In this document: piece after piece, positions 1 to 7,986 of the stretch
How positions within the stretch are numbered: the stretch's first letter is position 1
How the letters are laid out: each line of letters starts with the position of its first letter
The notes under the pieces: generated by a model
What the model was told of the DNA's origin: nothing
What the model saw: the letters and a program-made list of their open reading frames with translations, nothing else
Databases searched by the model: none
Translations under genes and position numbers: made by a program
NCBI GenBank assembly: GCA_002633085.1
Contig: NSIV01000002.1
Coordinates: 465,199-529,198, forward strand
DNA from: Curvibacter sp. PD_MW3
GTDB taxonomy: Bacteria > Pseudomonadota > Gammaproteobacteria > Burkholderiales > Burkholderiaceae_C
DNA: 64,000 bases
Direction of reading: 5' to 3'

Positions 1-680
1 AGGAAAAGCCAGGCGCCAAGGTGGCCTTCGTCTACTCCGACTCCGAGTTCGGCCGCGACCCGGTCGAAAGCAGTGAGGCGCTGGCCAAGAAGCTCGGCCT
101 GAACGTGGTCATCAAGATCATGACACCGCCCGGCAGCGTGGACGTGTCCACCGAAGTCATCAAGCTGCGCCGCGCCGCACCCGACTACACCATCTTCCAC
201 GGCTACATCCTGGCACCGATCCCGGAATTCATCACCCAGGGCAAGCAGCAGGGCATGACCAGCAAGTGGATGGGCACCTTCTGGACCATGGACAGTTCCA
301 CCGTCATGAAGATGGGCGAGGCCGGCGACGGCTTCATGGGCGTGATGCCCTACCGCTACTACTACGACACCTCGGCCAAGGCGCCGATGCTGGACAAGAT
401 CCGCCAGATGCGCCCCGAGTACCAGAGCACGGCCTACATCCAGGGTTTCCTGGCCGCCATGCTGTTCACCGAGGCAGCCAAGCGCACGCTCGATGCGAAG
501 AAGGAACTCACCGGCAAGAACCTGAAAGCTGCGCTCAACAGCATCAAGGACTTCGACACCGGCGGCCTGATCGGCGTGCCGATCACCATCAAGGGCAACT
601 CCATCCCGGTCGGCCGCGTCTACAAGGCCGACATGAAGGCGCAGAAGATGGTGCCGGCTTCTGACTGGATTTCGTTGTGA
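1..680 (+). CDS. ABC transporter substrate-binding protein, branched-chain amino acid type (C-terminal part)
   Basis: This is the 3' part of a periplasmic type-I binding protein (Leu/Ile/Val-binding fold) that captures a small ligand for an ABC importer. The reading frame is open from the first base, so the N-terminus and signal peptide lie outside the window. About 225 residues remain, ending in SDWISL at a TGA. Visible landmarks fit the family: a Rossmann-like VAFVYSDSEFGRD strand-turn, a middle ligand-cleft segment YTIFHGYILAP, and the late motif VPITIKGNSIPVGRVYKAD typical of the C-terminal lobe. A LivF-type ATPase follows after a repeat-containing gap. The genes for acyl-CoA metabolism downstream suggest the ligand could be an organic or aromatic acid rather than an amino acid, but this is inference. 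Confidence 0.85.
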   Translation, partial: EKPGAKVAFVYSDSEFGRDPVESSEALAKKLGLNVVIKIMTPPGSVDVSTEVIKLRRAAPDYTIFHGYILAPIPEFITQGKQQGMTSKWMGTFWTMDSSTVMKMGEAGDGFMGVMPYRYYYDTSAKAPMLDKIRQMRPEYQSTAYIQGFLAAMLFTEAAKRTLDAKKELTGKNLKAALNSIKDFDTGGLIGVPITIKGNSIPVGRVYKADMKAQKMVPASDWISL

Positions 681-684
681 GATG

Positions 685-790
685 AAACACCCCCCTGAGT
701 CGCTTCGCGCCTTCCCCCCTCTCTCGCGCTGCGCGCGGGAGGGGGGGCGCACCCAGCGGACCGGCGGAGCCGGTTCCGCGGGTGCCCTGG
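685..790 (+). repeat. Interspersed hairpin repeat, family R1, copy 1
   Basis: This GC-rich block begins just after the stop codon of the binding-protein gene. Its centre is a long inverted repeat at about 714-747, a C-rich arm with CTCTCGCGC answered by GCGCGGGAGGGGGG. The flanks read ACACCCCC-TG at the left and CCGG-GAGCCGGTTCC-CGGGTG at the right. A second copy in reverse orientation lies at 29166-29248; the flanks match and only the hairpin length differs. I recall similar elements between genes in Comamonadaceae, but this was not checked. Confidence 0.7.
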
Positions 791-814
791 ACTGAATACC
801 CCTCGTTCTACGTT

Positions 815-1633
815 ATGACTGTCGCTGCATCGAACCACGTCCTAGAGGTCAACAACATCGAGGTTGTCTACAACAAGGTGGTGCAGGCCCTGCGCGGCCT
901 GTCGCTGGCCGTGCCGCGTGGCCAGATCGTGGCCTTGCTGGGCAGCAACGGGGCCGGCAAGTCCACCACGCTCAAGGCCATCTCGGGCCTGCTGGCACTG
1001 GAAGACGGCGAGCTCGAGAGTGGGCAGATTCTCTTCAATGGCCAGCCGACCCGCCAGCTAGCACCGCAGCAGCTGGTGCGCCAGGGCCTGAGCCATGTGA
1101 TGGAAGGCCGCCGTGTTTTCGAAGACCTCACGGTCGAGGAAAACCTGGTGGCCGCCACCTATGCCTTGACTGGCCGTAGCGGAGTCAAACCCGACTTCGA
1201 CCTGGTCTACACCTACTTCCCGCGCCTGCACGAGCGGCGCAAAGGGCTGGCGGGCTACCTCTCCGGCGGCGAGCAGCAGATGCTGGCGATCGGCCGCGCG
1301 CTGATTGCGCAGCCCGAACTGATCCTGCTGGACGAGCCTTCGCTCGGCCTGTCGCCCAAGCTGGTGGAAGACATTTTCACCATCATCGCGCGTATCAACG
1401 CCGAGCGCGGCGTCTCCATGCTGCTGGTGGAACAGAACGCCACCGTGGCACTAGCTGTGGCGCACAGCGGCTACATCATGGAAAACGGCAAGATCGTGAT
1501 CGACGGCAGCGCCGAACGCCTGGCCTCCGACCCCGACGTGCGCGAGTTCTACCTCGGCGTGGGCGGTGGCGGCGAGGCCCGCAGTTTCCGCGACATCAAA
1601 CATTACAAGCGCCGCAAGCGCTGGTTGTCATGA
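815..1633 (+). CDS. livF: ABC transporter ATP-binding protein, LivF family
   Basis: This is the cytoplasmic ATPase subunit of a branched-chain-type ABC importer. With the ATG at 815 it has 272 residues, slightly longer than usual LivF proteins (about 235-260) because of a C-terminal tail rich in Arg and Lys. It carries Walker A GSNGAGKST, the LivF-type switch HVMEGRRVFEDLTVEENL, the ABC signature LSGGEQQ, Walker B LILLDEPSLGLSP and the H-loop region LLVEQN. An upstream in-frame GTG at 782 would add eleven residues that overlap the R1 repeat and have no ribosome site, so the ATG is preferred. The stop codon overlaps the start of the acyl-CoA synthetase gene (ATGA), which shows translational coupling. 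The partner permease genes must lie upstream of the window. Confidence 0.9.
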   Translation: MTVAASNHVLEVNNIEVVYNKVVQALRGLSLAVPRGQIVALLGSNGAGKSTTLKAISGLLALEDGELESGQILFNGQPTRQLAPQQLVRQGLSHVMEGRRVFEDLTVEENLVAATYALTGRSGVKPDFDLVYTYFPRLHERRKGLAGYLSGGEQQMLAIGRALIAQPELILLDEPSLGLSPKLVEDIFTIIARINAERGVSMLLVEQNATVALAVAHSGYIMENGKIVIDGSAERLASDPDVREFYLGVGGGGEARSFRDIKHYKRRKRWLS

Positions 1634-3438
1634 CATCCACCGCCCTTCCCGAACTGACCCTGCCGCAGATGCTGCGCCAGCAGGCGCAGGCCATGCCGGC
1701 GCACATCGCCATCCGGCAGAAGGACTTCGGCATCTGGAAACCGGTGCGCTGGGATGCCTACTACCAGCGTGCCTGCCATTTCGGCCTGGGCCTGCGCGCC
1801 CTGGGGCTGCCGGCCGGCGGCCACGTCGGCGTGATTTCAGAAAACCGTATCGAGTGGATCCTGGCGCAGATGGGTGCGGGCCTGGTCGGTGCTGTGACGG
1901 TGGGCGTCTACCCCACCAGCCCGACGCCTGAAGTGGCCTATGTGGTCGGCCATGCCGACATTGAGATCATGGTCTGCGAAGACCAGGAACAGACCGACAA
2001 GGTACTGGCCGCACTGGACGAGCTGCCGCGGCTGCGCCGCATCGTGGTGATGGAAACCAAGGGGCTGCGCAGCTTCGCGCCCGAGATGCGCCAGCTGATC
2101 TCCACCTTCGACGAAGTCGAGCAGATTGGCGCCACCAGCGGCAACAAGACCCTGATCGACGAGGCCCTGGCCCAGCAGACGTTGGACGACATCGGCCTGA
2201 TGATCTACACCTCGGGCTCCACCGGCAAGCCCAAGGGTGCCATGATTTCCTACCGCAACATCCGCGGCGTGGTGCCCGGCATTGTGGAGCGGCTCGGCCT
2301 GTCGGCCGACTCCACCCATCTGTCCTACCTGCCGCTGTGCCATGTGGCCGAGCAGATGCTGACCACCTTCGTGCCCGTCTATGTCGGCTCGCAAGTGAAC
2401 TTCGGCGAATCCATCCGCACCGTGCAGGAAGACCTGCGCGAGGTGGCACCCACCATGTTCCTGGGCGTACCGCGCATCTGGGAGAAACTGCACGCGGCTA
2501 TCAGCATCAAGCTGCAGGAGACCGGCGGCCTGCGCCGCGCTCTGTTCCGCTGGGCCTACGCGGCTTGTGCGGGTTTGGCCGAGAAACCGCGCAACGCCTG
2601 GCGCCTGAGCGACAAAGCCGCTTACTTCGTCAGTTACTGGACCATCTTCCGCGCGTTGCAGAACTTCATCGGCCTGCGCGACGCGCAAGTCGCGCTCACA
2701 GGTGCGGCACCCATTCCACCTGACGTGGTGCGTTTTTTCCGTGTGCTGGGCGTTCCACTGGTGGAGGTGTATGGCCTCACCGAATCGACCGGCATGATCA
2801 CTGGCCACCGCCGTGACCAAGTGGTCATCGGCACCGTGGGTGTGCCCATCCTGGGGGTGGAACACCGCATTGGCGCCGAAGGCGAATTGCAGGTGCGCGG
2901 CGACATGGTGTTTGCCGGCTACTACAAGAGCCCGGAAGCCACCGCCAGCAGCATCCGCGACGGCTGGCTGTATACCGGCGACGTGGTACGCGAAGAGCAG
3001 GGGCAGCTCAAGATCGTCGACCGCCTCAAGGACATCATGATCACCGCCGGTGGCAAGAACCTCACGCCGTCGGAAATCGAGAACACGATGAAGGGCAGCC
3101 CCTACATCAAGGAATGCATCATCGTGGCCGAAGGGCGCAAGTTCGTCGGTGCTCTGGTCCAGATCGACCTGGAAACCGTGGGCAAGTGGGCCGAAGCGCG
3201 CCGCATCCCGTTCACGCATTTCCGTTCCCTGGTTGAAACCCCGCAGGTGCGCGAGCTGATCCAGGCCGAAATCGACCGTGGTAACGAGCGCCTGGCCCAG
3301 GTCTCGCAGATCCGCAAGTTCCACCTGCTGACCAAGGAGCTTGACCATGACGACGGTGAAGTCACCGCCACCATGAAAGTGCGGCGCTCCAGCATCTACA
3401 AGACCTACACGGTGGAAATCGAAGCCCTGTACCGTTGA
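1630..3438 (+). CDS. AMP-dependent long-chain-type acyl-CoA synthetase
   Basis: This enzyme (602 aa) activates a carboxylic acid with ATP and CoA through an acyl-adenylate. The adenylate-forming core is clear: the phosphate-binding loop MIYTSGSTGKPKGAMISY, the VEVYGLTESTGM motif, YTGDV, and the hinge with catalytic loop DRLKDIMITAGGKNLTPSEIE. The GGKNLTPSEIE version and the length place it in the long-chain/FAA-like branch rather than the short-chain acetyl-CoA synthetases. Its start overlaps the stop of livF by four bases. Enoyl-CoA hydratase and thiolase genes follow. The likely role is to trap the imported substrate as a CoA thioester for beta-oxidation; the true acid cannot be read from sequence. 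Confidence 0.9.
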   Translation: MTSTALPELTLPQMLRQQAQAMPAHIAIRQKDFGIWKPVRWDAYYQRACHFGLGLRALGLPAGGHVGVISENRIEWILAQMGAGLVGAVTVGVYPTSPTPEVAYVVGHADIEIMVCEDQEQTDKVLAALDELPRLRRIVVMETKGLRSFAPEMRQLISTFDEVEQIGATSGNKTLIDEALAQQTLDDIGLMIYTSGSTGKPKGAMISYRNIRGVVPGIVERLGLSADSTHLSYLPLCHVAEQMLTTFVPVYVGSQVNFGESIRTVQEDLREVAPTMFLGVPRIWEKLHAAISIKLQETGGLRRALFRWAYAACAGLAEKPRNAWRLSDKAAYFVSYWTIFRALQNFIGLRDAQVALTGAAPIPPDVVRFFRVLGVPLVEVYGLTESTGMITGHRRDQVVIGTVGVPILGVEHRIGAEGELQVRGDMVFAGYYKSPEATASSIRDGWLYTGDVVREEQGQLKIVDRLKDIMITAGGKNLTPSEIENTMKGSPYIKECIIVAEGRKFVGALVQIDLETVGKWAEARRIPFTHFRSLVETPQVRELIQAEIDRGNERLAQVSQIRKFHLLTKELDHDDGEVTATMKVRRSSIYKTYTVEIEALYR

Positions 3439-3472
3439 ACCCGAGACGGGCCGCCTCTGCGCAAAGACAAGC

Positions 3473-4270
3473 ATGTCGTCGTCCTCATCATCTCCTGACA
3501 CACCGTTGCAACTCATGCGCGAGGGTGCTGTTGCCACGCTGCGTTTCAACCGCCCGACGGCGATCAATGCCATTGATGTCCCCATGGCCCGGGGGCTGCT
3601 GGCCGCCGCGCGCGAACTGGCGGCCGACCGCTCCGTGCGCGCCATCGTGCTGTGCGGTGCCGGCAAAGGCTTCGTCGCCGGCGGCGATCTCGCAACGCTG
3701 CAAGCCGACCCGATGCAGGGTGCGGCTGACCTGATTGGGCCGTTGCATGAGGCGCTCACGCTGTTCGCAACCTTGGATGCCCCGCTGATTGCCCAGGTAC
3801 ATGGCGTGGCCGCCGGTGCCGGCTTGAGCCTGATGTTGCAAGCCGATTTCGTGCTGGCGGCAGAAGGGACCCGCTTCAACCTCGCGTACATCAACATCGG
3901 CGCCAGCTGCGATGTTGGCGCTTCCTGGGCTCTGCCCCGTCTGGTGGGCTTGCGCCAGGCACTGGAGATTGCCTTGCTGGGCAACACGCTGACGGCGGCA
4001 GACGCCGAACGCCTGGGTCTGATCAACCGCGTGTGCCCTGCTGCCGAGCTGGAAGCCCAGGTACAGGCCCTGGCGCAGCGCCTGGCCAGCGGGCCGACCC
4101 GCGCGCTGGGACAGATGCGGCGCCTGATGCGCACTTCGTTTGATCGCAGCCTGCAGGAACAACTCGATGCGGAAGCTGCCGCCTTTGGACAATGCGCCCA
4201 AACCGCAGATTTCCGTGCCGGCATCGACGCCTTTTTCACCAAACAGCCGGCACAATTCAGGGGTAACTGA
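3473..4270 (+). CDS. Enoyl-CoA hydratase/isomerase family protein (PaaG-like)
   Basis: A 265-aa crotonase-fold protein. The oxyanion-hole regions are CGAGKGFVAGGDL and HGVAAGAGLSLMLQADFVLA. At the catalytic position the sequence is ASCDVGASWALPRLVG, with Asp where classical crotonases have Glu. This resembles the PaaG-type isomerases/hydratases (GLIPD-GGTW-LPRL), so it may act on aromatic or cis-unsaturated CoA esters; the exact reaction is not certain. The start ATG at 3473 sits 34 bases after the acyl-CoA synthetase stop, and the thiolase gene follows after 28 bases, so it belongs to the same transcript. The beginning is low in complexity (several serines), so a slightly later start cannot be ruled out. 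Confidence 0.85.
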   Translation: MSSSSSSPDTPLQLMREGAVATLRFNRPTAINAIDVPMARGLLAAARELAADRSVRAIVLCGAGKGFVAGGDLATLQADPMQGAADLIGPLHEALTLFATLDAPLIAQVHGVAAGAGLSLMLQADFVLAAEGTRFNLAYINIGASCDVGASWALPRLVGLRQALEIALLGNTLTAADAERLGLINRVCPAAELEAQVQALAQRLASGPTRALGQMRRLMRTSFDRSLQEQLDAEAAAFGQCAQTADFRAGIDAFFTKQPAQFRGN

Positions 4271-4298
4271 CATTGACTTGCCTACAGGAGAATTTCCC

Positions 4299-5483
4299 AT
4301 GAACCAGCGCGACATCTTCGTCGTCGGCACGGCCCGCACCGCCATCGGCACCTTCGGCGGTGCACTCAAGGATGTGCCCAACACCCAACTCGCCACCACC
4401 GCTGTGCGCGCCGCCATCGAACGCAGTGGCGTAGCACCGGATGCCGTTGGCCATGTGGTGATGGGCAATGTGATTCCCACCGATACCAAGGACGCCTATC
4501 TGAGCCGCGTCGCTGCCATCGATGCCGGCTGCCCGATCGAGACCCCCGCCTTCAACGTCAACCGCCTGTGCGGCTCGGGCCTGCAGGCCATCGTGTCGGC
4601 GGCGCAAGCCATCGCCTTGGGTGATTGCGACATCGCCATCGGCGGCGGCTCCGAATCCATGAGCCGCGGCCCCTACTTCGACACTTCGGCGCGTTATGGC
4701 ATGCGCATGGGCGACGCCACACTGGTGGACTACATGCTCGGCATCCTGCATGACCCGTGGGAGAAGATGCACATGGGCGTCACAGCCGAGAACGTGGCTG
4801 CGCGCTACGGCATTTCGCGCGAGCAGCAGGATGCATTGGCCGCCGAAAGCCATCGCCGTGCTGCCGCCGCCATTGCCGAGGGCCGCTTCAAGGAACAGAT
4901 CGTGCCGGTGGAAGTCAAGACCCGCAAGGGTGTTGTGCTGTTTGACACCGACGAACACGTGCGGGCCGACACCACGGTCGAGACCCTGGCCAAGATGAAG
5001 CCGGCCTTCAAGAAAGATGGTCTGGTCACGGCCGGCAATGCCTCCGGCATCAACGATGGTGCCGGTGCCGTGGTGCTGGCCGCCGGCAGCCGCGTGCAGG
5101 CACTCGGCCTCAAGCCGCTGGCGCGTCTGGTCGGCTACGCCCACGCCGGTGTCGACCCGGCCTACATGGGTATCGGCCCGATTCCGGCCACCCGCAAGGT
5201 GCTGGAGCGCACCGGCCTGAAGGTCAGCGACCTCGACGTCATCGAAGCCAACGAGGCCTTCGCGGCCCAGGCCTGCGCCGTCATCAAGGAACTGGGCTTC
5301 GATCCGGCCAAGGTCAACCCGAACGGCTCCGGCATCTCGCTCGGCCACCCGGTGGGCGCCACCGGCGCCATCATCACCACCAAGGCCATTGCCGAACTGC
5401 ACCGCACCGGTGGCCGTTACGCCCTGGTCACGCTGTGCATTGGTGGCGGACAAGGCATTGCGGCCATCTTCGAACGGGTCTGA
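4299..5483 (+). CDS. Acetyl-CoA C-acyltransferase (thiolase), beta-ketothiolase type
   Basis: A 394-aa thiolase that cleaves 3-ketoacyl-CoA with CoA, or runs in reverse to make acetoacetyl-CoA. The three catalytic elements are present: nucleophile Cys91 in NRLCGSGLQAI, His350 in SLGHPVGATGA and the general-base Cys380 in TLCIGGGQG; NEAFAAQ is also conserved. The ATG at 4299 has a good ribosome site (CAGGAG, about 8 bases upstream), so the longer open frame from 4140 inside the hydratase gene is not used. It is the last gene of the liv-acyl-CoA run and ends just before a bidirectional terminator. Length and motifs fit both BktB/AtoB-like and FadA-like members. Confidence 0.92.
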   Translation: MNQRDIFVVGTARTAIGTFGGALKDVPNTQLATTAVRAAIERSGVAPDAVGHVVMGNVIPTDTKDAYLSRVAAIDAGCPIETPAFNVNRLCGSGLQAIVSAAQAIALGDCDIAIGGGSESMSRGPYFDTSARYGMRMGDATLVDYMLGILHDPWEKMHMGVTAENVAARYGISREQQDALAAESHRRAAAAIAEGRFKEQIVPVEVKTRKGVVLFDTDEHVRADTTVETLAKMKPAFKKDGLVTAGNASGINDGAGAVVLAAGSRVQALGLKPLARLVGYAHAGVDPAYMGIGPIPATRKVLERTGLKVSDLDVIEANEAFAAQACAVIKELGFDPAKVNPNGSGISLGHPVGATGAIITTKAIAELHRTGGRYALVTLCIGGGQGIAAIFERV

Positions 5484-5491
5484 AGGCCCAA

Positions 5492-5528
5492 ATAAAAAAG
5501 GGGCTGACCGCGAAGATCAGCCCCTTTT
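5492..5528. terminator. Bidirectional Rho-independent terminator between thiolase and ahpF
   Basis: An eight-base stem (GGGGCTGA with TCAGCCCC, loop of about nine bases) is preceded by a run of A and followed by TTTT, so it can stop transcription in both directions. It separates the convergent thiolase (+) and ahpF (-) genes. Confidence 0.85.
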
Positions 5529-5546
5529 GTCATCCAGCAAGCCCTG

Positions 5547-7124
5547 TCAGGCGGCCACCGTCTGCGGCACCGGGGTGCGGATCAGGTAGTCAAAGGCGCT
5601 GAGCGCCGCCTTGGCACCCTCACCGGTGGCAATGATGATCTGCTTGTAGGGCACTGTGGTCACGTCGCCGGCGGCAAACACGCCCGGCACATTGGTGGCG
5701 CCCTTGGCATCGATCACGATCTCGCCATGCCGGCTCAGCTCCACCGTGCCCTTGAGCCATTCGGTGTTAGGCACCAGGCCGATCTGCACGAACACGCCTT
5801 CGAGTTCGATATGGTGCGACTCACCACTGGCGCGGTCGGTATACGTCAGGCCGCCCAGCTTGCTGCCATCGCCGGTGAGCTCGGTGGTCTGGGCCTGGGT
5901 ATGGATGGTGACATTGGGCAGGCTCTTGAGCTTGTCCACCAGCACCGCATCGGCACGCAAGGCGTCACCGAATTCGATCAGGGTCACATGCGCCACGATG
6001 CCGGCCAGGTCGATCGCAGCCTCGACACCCGAGTTGCCGCCACCGATCACCGCCACGCGCTTGCCCTTGAACAAAGGGCCATCGCAGTGCGGGCAGTAGG
6101 CCACGCCCTTGTTCTTGTACTCGGCCTCGCCAGGCACATTGACATTGCGCCAGCGTGCGCCGGTGGACAGGATGACACTGCGGCTCTTGAGTGAACCGCC
6201 GTTGGCCAGCTGTACTTCGATCAGGCCGCCCGACTCGCTGGCCGGAATGATCTTGTCGGCACGCTGCAAGTTCATGATATCCACGTCATAGGCCTTGACG
6301 TGCTGCTCCAATGCAGCTGCGAACTTCGGGCCGTCGGTCTCGGGCACCGAGATGAAGTTCTCGATCGCCATGGTGTCATTCACCTGGCCGCCGAAACGCT
6401 CGGCCGCCACGCCGGTGCGGATGCCCTTGCGCGCCGCATACACAGCCGCTGCGGCACCGGCCGGTCCACCGCCGACGATCAGCACCTCGTACGGTGCTTT
6501 GGCAGAAAGCTTGGCGGCATCACGCGCCGCAGCACCGGTGTCGAGCTTGGCCACAATCTCTTCCACGCCCATGCGGCCGGAGCCGAACGACTCGCCATTG
6601 AGGTAGATGCTGGGCACGGCCATGATCTGGCGCTGATTGACTTCGTCCTGGAACAGGGCGCCGTCGATGGTAACCACACGCACCTTGGGATTGAGCACCG
6701 CCATCAGGTTGAGCGCCTGCACCACGTCCGGACAGTTGTGGCAGCTCAAGGACATGTAGACCTCGAAGTTGTACTCGCCGTCGAGGTTGCGGATCTGCTC
6801 GATCACTTCGGGCTCGACCTTGGGCGGATGGCCGCCGACCCACAGCAGGGCCAGCACCAGCGAGGTGAACTCATGCCCCAGCGGAATGGCGGCGAAGCGC
6901 AGGCCCATGTTGTAGCCCAGGCGGTTCAGGCTGAACGAAGGCTTGCGCGCATCGGTGCCATCGGTGCGCAGGGTGATCTGGTTGGAAAGTGCTGCAATGT
7001 CTTTCAGCAGACCTTCCATTTCACGTGAGCTCTCACTGTCGCCTAGCGACGCCAGGATCTCGAACGGCTGGGTCACCCGCTCGAGGTAAGCCTTGAGTTG
7101 TGCCTTGAGGTTGTCGTCCAACAT
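5547..7124 (-). CDS. ahpF: Alkyl hydroperoxide reductase subunit F
   Basis: NADH-dependent flavoprotein disulfide reductase that recycles AhpC in the cytoplasm (525 aa, the usual length). The N-terminal glutaredoxin-like domain carries SCHNCPD with Cys128 and Cys131. The thioredoxin-reductase-like part has the FAD motif IVGGGPAG near residue 217, the NADH-side motif VIGGGNSG, and the redox-active CPHC at Cys344/Cys347. It lies 114 bases downstream of ahpC on the same strand. No terminator is evident in that gap, so ahpC-ahpF is read as one operon. The start ATG at 7124 gives [17 protein letters not shown], the normal AhpF N-terminus. Confidence 0.97.
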   Translation of the reverse strand: MLDDNLKAQLKAYLERVTQPFEILASLGDSESSREMEGLLKDIAALSNQITLRTDGTDARKPSFSLNRLGYNMGLRFAAIPLGHEFTSLVLALLWVGGHPPKVEPEVIEQIRNLDGEYNFEVYMSLSCHNCPDVVQALNLMAVLNPKVRVVTIDGALFQDEVNQRQIMAVPSIYLNGESFGSGRMGVEEIVAKLDTGAAARDAAKLSAKAPYEVLIVGGGPAGAAAAVYAARKGIRTGVAAERFGGQVNDTMAIENFISVPETDGPKFAAALEQHVKAYDVDIMNLQRADKIIPASESGGLIEVQLANGGSLKSRSVILSTGARWRNVNVPGEAEYKNKGVAYCPHCDGPLFKGKRVAVIGGGNSGVEAAIDLAGIVAHVTLIEFGDALRADAVLVDKLKSLPNVTIHTQAQTTELTGDGSKLGGLTYTDRASGESHHIELEGVFVQIGLVPNTEWLKGTVELSRHGEIVIDAKGATNVPGVFAAGDVTTVPYKQIIIATGEGAKAALSAFDYLIRTPVPQTVAA

Positions 7125-7238
7125 GATGTCTGTCCTTGATACTTAAGCAACACTGAGAGCTGGCCGCCCGGTGTGCCGGGCAGCCTTGCGCAGAAGCCGA
7201 CAGGCGTTGTGCGCCTGCGGGCTTTTCAAAAAGCAGAT

Positions 7239-7802
7239 TTAGATCTTGCCGACCAGGTCCAGCGAGGGGGTCAGGGTCTTGGCGCCTTCGTTCCACTTGG
7301 CCGGGCAAACTTGGCCGGGGTTGTTGGCCACGTATTGGGCCGCCTTCAACTTGCGCACGGTTTCCTTGACGTCGCGCGCGATGGCGTTGTCATGGACTTC
7401 CATGGTCTTGATGGTGCCTTCGGGGTTGATGATGAAGGTGCCGCGCAGTGCCAGGCCTTCTTCCGGGATGTGCACGCCGAAAGCGTTGGTCAGCTGGTGC
7501 GTCGGGTCGCCAACCAGGGGGAACTTGGCCTTGCCGACGGCGGGCGAGGTCTCGTGCCACACTTTGTGCGAGAAGTGGGTGTCGGTGGTCACGATGTAGA
7601 CCTCGGCACCGGCCTTCTGGAACTCGGCGTAGTTGTCGGCAGCGTCTTCAATCTCGGTCGGGCAGTTGAAGGTGAAGGCAGCCGGCATGAAGATCAGCAC
7701 GGACCACTTGCCCTTCAGGCTGGCGTCGGTCACTTCGATGAACTTGCCATTGTGGAAAGCGTTGGCTTTGAAGGGCTGAACCTGGGTGTTGATCAGAGAC
7801 AT
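7239..7802 (-). CDS. ahpC: Alkyl hydroperoxide reductase subunit C (peroxiredoxin)
   Basis: Typical two-cysteine peroxiredoxin (187 aa) that reduces H2O2, organic peroxides and peroxynitrite. Peroxidatic Cys47 sits in AAFTFNCPTEIEDAAD and resolving Cys166 in NPGQVCPAKW, matching E. coli Cys46 and Cys165. The C-terminal LDLVGKI tail resembles the sensitive, overoxidation-prone class. A ribosome site (GGAG) lies seven bases before the ATG. The upstream region contains a perfect TATAAT -10 and an OxyR-like site on this strand, so peroxide induction is likely. Confidence 0.97.
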   Translation of the reverse strand: MSLINTQVQPFKANAFHNGKFIEVTDASLKGKWSVLIFMPAAFTFNCPTEIEDAADNYAEFQKAGAEVYIVTTDTHFSHKVWHETSPAVGKAKFPLVGDPTHQLTNAFGVHIPEEGLALRGTFIINPEGTIKTMEVHDNAIARDVKETVRKLKAAQYVANNPGQVCPAKWNEGAKTLTPSLDLVGKI

Positions 7803-7866
7803 GAATTAACTCCGTTAGATGGATAAGACTTGGTTATTGAGCCACCGGTTTTTGAACCGATGAAGA

Positions 7867-7906
7867 ATTATAGCTCAAGACTATTGATAATCTTTTTATG
7901 TTTTAT
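7867..7906 (-). promoter_or_regulatory. ahpC promoter with OxyR-like binding site
   Basis: On the minus strand there is a perfect TATAAT (7872 down to 7867), about 65 bases before the ahpC start codon, with a poor -35 region. Overlapping it at 7870-7906 are four ATAG/CTAT-type elements at the ten-to-eleven-base spacing expected for an OxyR tetramer: ATAG, CTAT, CTTT, TTAT, each pair separated by seven bases. The first two are perfect and the last two weak. A weak -35 with an activator site is what is known of OxyR-activated ahpC promoters. Assignment to OxyR is inference. Confidence 0.55.
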
Positions 7907-7986
7907 CTATTCTATCGATAGGAAACATATATGGCGCCGCACCAACGAGTGCCATATTTGTCGGATACGGGAAAACAGGTGGGCGC

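Noticed and set aside
782..814. GTG start for livF inside the R1 repeat
   Set aside because: No ribosome site, and the extra residues are encoded by repeat flank; the ATG at 815 matches the family.
1837..4242. Long minus-strand open frame of about 800 codons opposite the synthetase and hydratase genes
   Set aside because: It mirrors the codon positions of well-supported plus-strand genes, has Ser/Arg/Pro-rich low-complexity sequence and no family motif; GC-rich coding DNA often leaves its antisense frame open.
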